Shown piece after piece: positions 1 to 7,606 of a DNA stretch of 64,000 nt. The notes below the pieces were generated by a model that worked only from the letters and a program-made list of their open reading frames with translations, was not told the DNA's origin and ran no database searches. Origin of the DNA: Panacagrimonas sp052387695. Lineage in GTDB: Bacteria; Pseudomonadota; Gammaproteobacteria; Nevskiales; Nevskiaceae. The position numbers and the translations under genes were made by a program. Position 1 is the stretch's first letter, and each line of letters starts with the position of its first letter. The stretch is taken from contig JBQTIX010000002.1 of NCBI GenBank assembly GCA_052387695.1, positions 1-64,000 of the forward strand, read 5' to 3'.

Positions 1-41
1 TTGAACGCCGGTGAGTGGTTCCGGCGGGTCCTTCTGCTCAT
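1..41 (-). CDS. IS3-family transposase OrfA, first 13 codons only
   Basis: The protein would start at the ATG at 41 and leave the window at base 1. Only 13 residues are visible: a basic start (RRTRRNH) followed by SPAF. This matches the usual start of the helix-turn-helix OrfA subunit that binds IS ends and is fused by frameshifting to OrfB. The SD sequence AGGAG sits at the expected distance. The identification rests on few residues, but the reading of a mobile-element end agrees with the sudden break in the methyltransferase frame on the other strand. Confidence 0.6.
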   Translation of the reverse strand, partial: MSRRTRRNHSPAF

Positions 42-91
42 GTCTGCTCCTGATACGAGGCGAATCATCGCCTCATCAAGCAGAAAATCCA
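1..91 (-). mobile_element. Terminal part of an IS3-family insertion sequence, cut by the window edge
   Basis: On the minus strand, bases 41 to 1 encode MSRRTRRNHSPAF, which I recognise as the opening of OrfA transposase proteins of the IS3 family. A good ribosome site (AGGAG) lies 6 bases upstream. Before it comes a short hairpin (GAGGCGA / TTCGCCTC) of the kind seen in IS leader ends. The outer end is placed near base 91 (TGGATTTTC on the minus strand), because methyltransferase-like coding sequence resumes directly after it. The rest of the element and the target duplication lie outside the window. The exact end base is inferred. Confidence 0.72.
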
Positions 92-2016
92 CCTACCGCA
101 CTGTGCAGATTCCCGGGGCCAGCTCTCTTCTCAAAAAAAAGGGGGGTCAGAAGGGAGGCACGCTCGATCCGATAAACGACTACATCCTTTGGGCAGTGAA
201 AGACAAGGAACGAGCGACAAGCCGTATCAACAAACTTTTCGTTCAAATCCCCAAGGAAGAACTGGCGAGTTCGTTTAGATATGTAGAGCTGGTTAGTGGA
301 GAAGAGATTTCCGTTTCTGATCTTGCAGAACGGGATAAAGAGAACTACCAAGCCAACTTGGAGTTGCTTTTTGCCCGCCATCCGAACGCTAGGCTATTTG
401 CATCTGAGAACCTCACGAGCGGTGGTATTCGACGCACACAGAGTGTGGTTTTTAAGTTTCGAGGCAAGCCGTTCGACCCCGGTATCGCTAAGGGCAACTG
501 CTGGAAGCACAGCGCCATGACTGACGATGGGTCTGATTCGGGCTTGGATCGCTTAGGCGCTGCCAACCGACTTTTCGTCGGCGCAAATCAGCTTCGATAC
601 AAACGATATGCCGATGACTTCGGCTATTCAGGAGTGACGAATTGGTGGGACGAGTTTGGGGGCGCAACAGACCCGTTATACGTCGTGCAAACCAATTCGC
701 AGGTCATCAAACGGTGCCTGCTAATGACGACCAGCCCCGGTGATCTGGTGCTCGACCCCACCTGCGGCAGCGGCACCACGGCCTACGTCGCCGAGCAATG
801 GGGCCGTCGCTGGATCACCTGCGATACCTCGCGCGTGCCGCTGGCGCTGGCCCGTCAGCGGCTACTCACCGCCACCTTCGACTTCTACCAGCTCAAAAGC
901 CCGGAGATGGGGCCGGCGGGCGGCTTTGTGTATGCCCGCAAGCAAAACAATAGGGGCGAGCAGATGGGCGGCATCGTGCCGCATGTGACGTCAAGCACCG
1001 TTGCCAACAACGAGCCGCCGAAAGAAGAAATCCTGGTGGATCGGCCTGAGAAGAACACCAGCGTCACCCGTGTCTCCGGCCCGTTTGTGGTGGAGGCCAC
1101 GTTGCCTGCCGCGATGCCTGCCGATGGTTTGTTGCCAAGCGAGACGCCCGCCGAATCCGCTGCCTTTGAAGGCCGCCTGCTGGAAGTGCTGCGCAAGGTG
1201 AAAACCCTGCGCCTGCCGGGCAACAAAACGCTGGAATGCCGCAACGTGCGCAAGCCTGCGCGTTCGCTGAGCCTGAGCGCCGAGGCGGTGGTGGATGCGG
1301 CGGCGATGCCGGATGCGAGCCTGGCCGACGTGCTCGAAACGCATCACGAACAGGCAACCGGTGGACTGGCGCTGAGCGAGCGGCGCGTGGCGTTCGTGTT
1401 CGGGCCGGAGAACGGTGCGGTGAGCGAGCACCGCATCACCGCCGCCGTGAAGGAAGCCAATCTGAAAAGCTACGACCTGCTGGTGGTGATCGGTTTTGCC
1501 ATCGAGCCGCAGGCACGCTTGTTCATCGAACGCTGCCGCGACATCGCCGGACTTCCCGCGTTCTGGGTGGAAGCCACCCGCGATCTGATGATGGGGGACT
1601 TACTCAAGTCCATGCGCTCATCGCAGGTGTTTGCGGTTTGCGGGCTGCCGGAGATCGAGACTCTGCGGCAGCCGGATGGCAACTGGCGGGTGAAGCTGAA
1701 AGGGCTGGACGTGTTCGACCCGATCACGATGGAGTCCAAATCCAGCGGCGGGCTGGACGTGCCCGCGTGGTTCCTGGATACGGATTACAACGAGCGCATC
1801 TTCCATGTCACCCAAGCCTTTTTTCCGCGGACCAAGGCCTGGGAGAGCTTGAGCAAGGCCCTGCGTGCCAACTACGACGGCAGCGTGTGGGAGCACCTGG
1901 CGGGTGACACTTCTGCACCCTTCCCGGCCGGTCCGAACGCGCGGGTGGCGGTGAAGGTGATTGATGACCGCGGCAATGAGCTGATGGTGGTGGCGGCGCT
2001 GTCGGGGAAGAAGTAA
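92..2016 (+). pseudogene. Type III-like DNA methyltransferase (Mod), 3' fragment interrupted by an IS
   Basis: This is the C-terminal part of a beta-class adenine/cytosine-N4 methyltransferase. The SAM-binding motif I, DPTCGSGTT, lies at codon ~252 of the open frame (nt ~754). It is preceded by a target-recognition-like segment and followed by a long C-terminal domain. In this class the catalytic (D/S)PPY motif lies before the recognition segment. No such motif is present here, so it should lie upstream of the IS. Codons before base 92 are antisense to the IS and are not part of the gene. Bases 92 to ~720 are visibly richer in A+T than the rest, as in exchangeable recognition domains. The stop codon TAA shares one base with the start of the next gene. 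The fragment alone should be inactive unless the N-terminal half is restored. Confidence 0.75.
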
Positions 2017-5000
2017 TGCCGCCCCGCAAGAGGGTGGCATCCGCGGCTGGCGCGCCCGCCGAGACGGCCGTGCCGACGACGGGCGGTTACGAGGTCGAGA
2101 CGCCGATCCTCAACAACCCCTATGACGCACCGACCGTTCACTGGCTGCTGAAAGAAGGCGAGACACCGCGCAAGCTCGCGGGCCGCAGGCCGAGCCTCGC
2201 GCTGCCGCCACGCAACAAGCCGGATGCCTGGACGGCGGACACGGTGTTTCATTCCCACAAGGGTGACGACGGCTGGCCTTACGGCGATGCCTGGGAACTG
2301 GCGCAGGTGAACCTGATCCGTCAGCGTGTTCTGGCATGGCGCGAAGCAGGCAGCCCGGGCGCCAGCAGCGTGACCTTGGAACTGCTGGATTACTGGGTGC
2401 GTGACGGCCGTCAGCACCGGCTGTTCTTTGCGCAGATTGAAGCCGCCGAAACGGTGATCTTCCTGACCGAGGCGCGGGCGGACTTCCGCCAGGGTATCGC
2501 GGTGCCGGTGGACGAACCCACCGAGATGCAGGCGGCAGAAGGTGCCAGGGCCTTCACGCGCTATTGCAGCAAGATTGCGACCGGCAGCGGCAAGACCACG
2601 GTGATGGCGATGCTGATTGCGTGGAGCGTGCTGAACAAGCTCACGCAGCGCGACAGCACCCGCTTTGCCAGCACCGTGCTGGTGGTGTGCCCGAACGTGA
2701 CCATCCGCAGCCGCCTGCGCGAACTGGACCCGGAAGCGGGCGAAGCCAGTGTGTACCGCAGTCGCGACCTGGTGCCGCCGCACTGGATGCCGCAACTACG
2801 ACAGGGCCGGGTGCTAACCACGAACTGGCACAAGTTTGAGCGCCAGCAGGAAGGTAGCGGTGGCGTGACCGCCAAGGTGTTGAAGAAGGGCGTGACGGTG
2901 CAGACGCGCGAGCTGATCCACATCGGCGAGAAGAACGACACGGCGCGTGGCAAACGGTATCTGACGCTGGATACCCTGCGTCGCTTTGTCGATCTGGGCT
3001 TGATGCAGGTGGTGGAGGAGGTGCGCAACAAGTCCACCGGCGCCATCGAGAAGGTGCGGGTGCTCGAAACCCGGCAGATGGAAAGCGAGGGCAAGTGGCT
3101 GGAGCGCGTGCTGGGCGACGCTGCCAAGGCCAGCAATCTGCTGGTGCTGAATGACGAAGCGCATCACGCCTATCGCATCCGTCGCGAGGCGGACGACGAA
3201 GACACGGAAGAAGATGCCGAGGAGCTGGGCAAGGAGGCCACCATCTGGGTGGAGGGGCTGGATCGCATCAACCGCCTACGCGGGATCAACCTGTGCGTGG
3301 ACTTGTCGGCGACGCCTTACTTTCTAAGTGCTGCCGGGGGCGAACCGGGCAAGCCCTTCCCCTGGGTGGTGAGCGATTTTTCGCTGACCGACGCCATCGA
3401 ATCCGGCCTGACCAAGATTCCGCAACTGGTGGCGCGGGACAACACGGGCGCCGCCATTCCGAGCTACTTCAACATCTGGGAATGGATCATGCCGCGCCTG
3501 ACCAGTGCGGAGCGTGGTGGCAGCAAGGGCAGCGCGAAACCGGAGGCGATCCTGCGTCACGCGCAGACGCCCATCACGCTGCTGGGCAAGGAGTGGCAGC
3601 AGACCTTTGCGCAGTGGCAGACCGAGGGCAAGCCGCGGCCGCCGGTGTTCATCATCGTGTGCCGTGATGTGGCGCTGGCGAAGCTGATGCAGGAGTGGAT
3701 TGCCGACGATGTGCGGCCGACCGGCATTCCCGCGGCGGGCCTGCCGGAGTTGCGGAACACCGAGGGGCAGGAAGTCACCATCCGGGTGGACAGCAAGAAG
3801 GTGCATGAGTCCGACGACGGCACCGCCAAGACTGATGAGACGCGGTGGATGCGATTCACGCTGGATACGGTCGGTCGCCTTGCCTGGCCCGCCGATACGC
3901 AGGGACGACCGCTCTATCCCGAGGGCTTTGCCGAGCTGGCGGAAAAGCTAGAGCGCCCCCTGCACCCGCCGGGCCGCGCGGTGCGCTGCATCGTGAGCGT
4001 GGGCATGCTCACCGAAGGCTGGGACTGCAACACGGTGACGCACATCATCGGGCTGCGGCCATTCATGTCGCAGTTGCTGTGCGAGCAGGTGGTGGGCCGC
4101 GGGCTGCGGCGCGAGAGCTATCAGCCGGATGAAGTCAGCGGTCTGATGCCAGAGGAAATCGCCAAAGTGTTTGGCGTGCCGTTCGAGCTTATTCCGTTCA
4201 AGGGAAGCGGCACGCCGCCACCCTTGCCGAAGCCGCGCAAGCAGGTAAGGGCGCTGCCCGCCAAGGCGGCATACCGGATCAGCTTCCCGCGTGTGGAGGG
4301 CTACACGGCGGCTATTCGCAACCGCGTTACCGTTGGCGCCTGGGACTTGTTGCCTTCGATGAAACTCGACCCCGTGGCGATACCGCCCGAGGTGAAGATG
4401 AAAGCGGCGCTCCCGGCCAATTCGGGACGCCCGACCCTGAGCGGTCCCGGCGCGCTGGCAGACGTGACGCTGAATCCCTTCCGCCGGGAGAAACGCGAGC
4501 AGGAACTGGCGTTTGAACTCGCGGCCGACCTGACCCGCCAGTACGCCCAGCAATCGGCAGGGCGCGTGCCCGCACAGGTGCTGTTTCCGCAACTGCTGGC
4601 GATTACCCGTCGCTACCTGGAACAGAAGCTCACCGCCGAGCGGCCTGCGCAGAAGATTGATGCGTTTCTGTCGCCGTACTACGGAAGCATCATCGAGTTG
4701 CTGCTGAATGCGATACGCCCGGACCAGTCGGCGGGCGAAGCCGCGGAAGTCCCGCGGTTCGAGCCGAATCGCGGCCCTGGCAAGACCGACGACGTGGACT
4801 TCTGGACGAGTCGCGAAGTCACCGAAGTGCAGCACAGCCATCTGAACTACGTGGTGGCCGATAAGGGCTGGGAGCAGGTTGCGGCGGTCGCACTGGACGA
4901 GCATCCGGCGGTGCTGGCCTTCGTAAAGAACTCAGGCTTGGGCTTTGGCATTCCGTATTTTCACAACGGGCAGGCGCATGAATATGTCCCAGACTTCATT

Positions 5001-5213
5001 GTGAAGATGCGCGGACCTGGAGACACGCATTCCTGGCTGATTCTGGAACCCAAGGGACACGATGCGCTGGCGGACGTTAAGCGCGCTGCCGCGGACCGGT
5101 GGGTGAATGCCGTGAATGCCGACGGGCAGCATGGGATTTGGCGTTACGAGATGACGCGGCAGCGCGGGGCGGTGAAGGCTGTGCTTGATGCGGTGGCCGC
5201 CGCATCGGGCTGA
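2016..5213 (+). CDS. Type III-like restriction endonuclease subunit, helicase-nuclease (BPTD_3080-type)
   Basis: A 1065-residue superfamily 2 helicase with a C-terminal nuclease. Visible motifs are Walker A ATGSGKTT (residues ~187-194), DEAH within NDEAHH (~379), the SAT motif (~430), motif V/VI GMLTEGWD and QVVGRGLRR (~670-695), and a PD-(D/E)XK-like end with VPDF and LEPKGH (~990-1012). In type III-like systems this subunit translocates on DNA and cuts when partnered with Mod. The ATG overlaps the last base of the mod stop codon, so the two genes are translationally coupled. The frame is intact. With mod disrupted by an IS, the subunit may lack its specificity partner. Confidence 0.88.
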   Translation: MPPRKRVASAAGAPAETAVPTTGGYEVETPILNNPYDAPTVHWLLKEGETPRKLAGRRPSLALPPRNKPDAWTADTVFHSHKGDDGWPYGDAWELAQVNLIRQRVLAWREAGSPGASSVTLELLDYWVRDGRQHRLFFAQIEAAETVIFLTEARADFRQGIAVPVDEPTEMQAAEGARAFTRYCSKIATGSGKTTVMAMLIAWSVLNKLTQRDSTRFASTVLVVCPNVTIRSRLRELDPEAGEASVYRSRDLVPPHWMPQLRQGRVLTTNWHKFERQQEGSGGVTAKVLKKGVTVQTRELIHIGEKNDTARGKRYLTLDTLRRFVDLGLMQVVEEVRNKSTGAIEKVRVLETRQMESEGKWLERVLGDAAKASNLLVLNDEAHHAYRIRREADDEDTEEDAEELGKEATIWVEGLDRINRLRGINLCVDLSATPYFLSAAGGEPGKPFPWVVSDFSLTDAIESGLTKIPQLVARDNTGAAIPSYFNIWEWIMPRLTSAERGGSKGSAKPEAILRHAQTPITLLGKEWQQTFAQWQTEGKPRPPVFIIVCRDVALAKLMQEWIADDVRPTGIPAAGLPELRNTEGQEVTIRVDSKKVHESDDGTAKTDETRWMRFTLDTVGRLAWPADTQGRPLYPEGFAELAEKLERPLHPPGRAVRCIVSVGMLTEGWDCNTVTHIIGLRPFMSQLLCEQVVGRGLRRESYQPDEVSGLMPEEIAKVFGVPFELIPFKGSGTPPPLPKPRKQVRALPAKAAYRISFPRVEGYTAAIRNRVTVGAWDLLPSMKLDPVAIPPEVKMKAALPANSGRPTLSGPGALADVTLNPFRREKREQELAFELAADLTRQYAQQSAGRVPAQVLFPQLLAITRRYLEQKLTAERPAQKIDAFLSPYYGSIIELLLNAIRPDQSAGEAAEVPRFEPNRGPGKTDDVDFWTSREVTEVQHSHLNYVVADKGWEQVAAVALDEHPAVLAFVKNSGLGFGIPYFHNGQAHEYVPDFIVKMRGPGDTHSWLILEPKGHDALADVKRAAADRWVNAVNADGQHGIWRYEMTRQRGAVKAVLDAVAAASG

Positions 5214-5252
5214 AGCATCTGGGATGGGACGTTCAATACCGGAGGCAAAGCA

Positions 5253-6440
5253 GTGGCTCAGGATTACCAACCCCGGCGATTCTTCCGGCACGCGCCGAAT
5301 CGCCTGCTGAAGCGATATTTTTTTGAGCGTGGCGCATTGGCCGAAGTGGATTTCGGCGAACTGTCCGAAACGCAGGTGGAACCGATTTACGCGGCCTGGC
5401 TGGCGCTGTCGGACGAAGTCCGCAAGCCGATGGAGCAGGATTTCAGGGACATCGACGAGCTTGCGTCCGAGGCCGGAACCAAAGCGATACTGGACGAGGC
5501 GGAGTGGCACGGCGAAGACCTGCAAGAGCAGTTCGCCAAGCTGGGCGGGTTTCATGAACGGGCGTTCTGGACGTTGCTGGAACGTCCGAAGTATTGGCCT
5601 GGTGCCTTGCACTACAGTCATGCCGATTCGGTGTCGCCACGGTACTGGCGCAAGCGCAAGAATCTACCGCGCAAAGCAGCTGCGGTTGATGAGGACAGCG
5701 TCCGCGAACTGGAAGTGAAGATCGGCGCCTACTTCCACACCAAAGAAGGGCGTGGGCGCAACTGCAAGGTGGAGTGCTATCGCCGCGGCGAGCAGGATTA
5801 TTTCTTCGCGTACCCGGAGGACTACGCACAGGCCGATGTGGAATGGGGCCGCGATGGACTCCGACGGCTTCCGCGCCGTCCGGCGTTCGAGGTGATCTTT
5901 GTCTACACGCAGGCCGAAGGCACGCTGGACCTGTACATCAAGGGCGACCGCAAGCTGGTGCCTTCCCTGCAAGCGATTTTCGCGGAAGTGATCCTGAAAG
6001 GGGAGCTGGGGCCGGACGCGGTGGATGAGCGCGTTTACGACCTGAGTCCGATGCGGGCGCGCGACTTTCAATTTGTGTACGGGCCGGAATCGGGCATTGC
6101 CCATGTGGCGATGAACAAGCTGCGCCTGACTGTCGCCGGGCGGAAAGAGCGCATCGTGCTGGAAGCTGATCCGACCTACGAGAAGCTGGCGGTATTCGAT
6201 CTGCTGGACAAGGTGGCGAAGGGCATCCCGACGACGCAGTTGCTGGTCACTCAGGTGGGCGTCAAGGTGACGTTCGCCTTCAACCCCAAGGTGCGGCGAC
6301 CGCAGACGCGCAGCTTCGAGATCAACTGGCCGAATTCCTGTTCGCTGAAACATGACGGCCGCGACGACCTAATTCGCAAGATGCTGGCGGATTCCGGCAT
6401 CGAACCACGGCCTACCACCCCTGATGCCGCGCAGGCGTGA
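5253..6440 (+). CDS. Uncharacterised protein linked to the restriction genes
   Basis: A 395-residue soluble-looking protein with no signal peptide or obvious membrane segment. The GTG start at 5253 is chosen because GGAGGC lies at 5241-5246, directly in front. The sequence is rich in charged and aromatic residues and has no nucleotide-binding or nuclease motif that I can recognise. It lies 39 bases after the restriction gene and overlaps the next gene by 4 bases. It is therefore probably the third cistron of the restriction operon, or a defence-associated passenger. Function unknown. Confidence 0.8.
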   Translation: MAQDYQPRRFFRHAPNRLLKRYFFERGALAEVDFGELSETQVEPIYAAWLALSDEVRKPMEQDFRDIDELASEAGTKAILDEAEWHGEDLQEQFAKLGGFHERAFWTLLERPKYWPGALHYSHADSVSPRYWRKRKNLPRKAAAVDEDSVRELEVKIGAYFHTKEGRGRNCKVECYRRGEQDYFFAYPEDYAQADVEWGRDGLRRLPRRPAFEVIFVYTQAEGTLDLYIKGDRKLVPSLQAIFAEVILKGELGPDAVDERVYDLSPMRARDFQFVYGPESGIAHVAMNKLRLTVAGRKERIVLEADPTYEKLAVFDLLDKVAKGIPTTQLLVTQVGVKVTFAFNPKVRRPQTRSFEINWPNSCSLKHDGRDDLIRKMLADSGIEPRPTTPDAAQA

Positions 6441-7267
6441 CGAGCGAGGCGACATTGCTCGCCGCCATTTTCGACCGGCTGGTGTTGGCTGAACCAGCCG
6501 ACGCGGTGTTCTTCGGCGCGGATGAGGTGGCGACGTGGCCGCGGGGCGCCCTTGAAGCCCTGACACGAGCGGGATTTCTGCAAGCCGCGCCGCCCGCCGA
6601 TGTCATCGTCTGCGATGGCTGCGAACAGAACTGTTTCATGCCGGTTTATGTCCGGCCTGCGGAGGATGATCGCGCCGCGCGCGCCTTCGTTTCCTGTGAC
6701 AAGACCGAAGACCTGGGCCGGATTCGGGTGGAATTGGACCGTTTGCGGCGATGGCGGTTGACGAGCGCCAGCCTTGCCGCCCCTATGGCGCGGCTTCTTG
6801 GCACCTTGCAGCAGCCGCAGTCCGACAGTGCGGGCCGCGGCTGGAACTTGGGTCTGATGAAAGGCAGTGAGCACCTGGGCGCGGTCGCGTTGACCTTGGA
6901 GGGCGGCGCGGAGCTGTCCATCGCTGGGAAATGCGTTCCGCTGGTTCATGTATTGAGTTTTTTCCCCGATGGACTGGCTGCGGATCGGGGCGTGTTGGTT
7001 CGGCTGGCGGAAGGGGTCGCGTCTTCACCTGCGGCGGGCGTGGGTTCGGACGCATGGCGGAAGAACAATGCGAGGTCCGCCGCGAATGCCCGGCACGACA
7101 AACCCGGCGGCGCCCGCGACAAGAAGGAACAGGTGCGGGAGATATGGGCGAGCGGGAAATATTCCGACCGTGACTTGTGCGCCGAACAGGAATGCGCGGC
7201 GCTGGACATGTCGTTTTCTGCGGCAAGGAAAGCTCTGCGAAACACGCCGGAGCCGAAGCGCGGATAG
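6437..7267 (+). CDS. Uncharacterised cysteine-motif protein
   Basis: A 276-residue protein starting at GTG 6437, which overlaps the stop of the previous gene (GTGA), so the pair is coupled. Residues ~55-65 contain CDGCEQNC, followed by another cysteine in FVSCDK, which suggests a small metal site. The last ~50 residues form a basic helical segment (REIWASGKYS...DLCAEQEC...FSAARKALRNTP) that could bind nucleic acid. I recall similar proteins beside AlpA-like genes in genomic islands, but I do not know a function. It is followed 105 bases later by the AlpA-like regulator. Confidence 0.75.
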   Translation: MTSEATLLAAIFDRLVLAEPADAVFFGADEVATWPRGALEALTRAGFLQAAPPADVIVCDGCEQNCFMPVYVRPAEDDRAARAFVSCDKTEDLGRIRVELDRLRRWRLTSASLAAPMARLLGTLQQPQSDSAGRGWNLGLMKGSEHLGAVALTLEGGAELSIAGKCVPLVHVLSFFPDGLAADRGVLVRLAEGVASSPAAGVGSDAWRKNNARSAANARHDKPGGARDKKEQVREIWASGKYSDRDLCAEQECAALDMSFSAARKALRNTPEPKRG

Positions 7268-7372
7268 CCGATAGCCGCTGCTGAGCATCGGCTAGCAGAT
7301 GCTTCGCACTGTGGATTCGCGGGAATGAGGTGCGCCATAAGAATCCCATCGGCAATCCAACCGGAACCGACC

Positions 7373-7606
7373 GTGACTCACGCAAGCGAACCCGTTCACA
7401 TCCTTCGCCGCAGCGATCTTGAAGCCCGCCTGCGGATTTCGCGCAGCACGATCTACGACAAGATCAATCCGCGGTCGCCGCGCTACGACGCGAGCTTTCC
7501 AAAACCTATCCACCTGGGCGGCGGCGCCGCGGTGGGGTGGATCGAATCGGAAGTCAGTGCGTGGCTGCAAAGCCAGATTGAAGCCTCGCGCGGGACGGCA
7601 GCGTGA
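7373..7606 (+). CDS. AlpA-family helix-turn-helix regulator
   Basis: A small DNA-binding protein of the AlpA/MerR-like excisionase fold. The pattern is typical: ILRRSDLEARLRISRSTIYDKI, then SFPKPI, GWIESEV and a final tryptophan in VSAWL. Such proteins control the integrase, excision or replication genes of prophages and integrative elements. I prefer the GTG at 7373 (77 residues), because the ATG at 7325 adds 16 residues unlike the family. The stop overlaps the next start (GTGA), so it is coupled to the primase gene. No integrase gene is visible in the window. Confidence 0.8.
   Translation: MTHASEPVHILRRSDLEARLRISRSTIYDKINPRSPRYDASFPKPIHLGGGAAVGWIESEVSAWLQSQIEASRGTAA

Noticed and set aside
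1..91. TTG at base 1 as the start of the methyltransferase
   Set aside because: The first ~30 codons are antisense to an IS3-type OrfA start and do not look like Mod; the catalytic half of the enzyme is missing.
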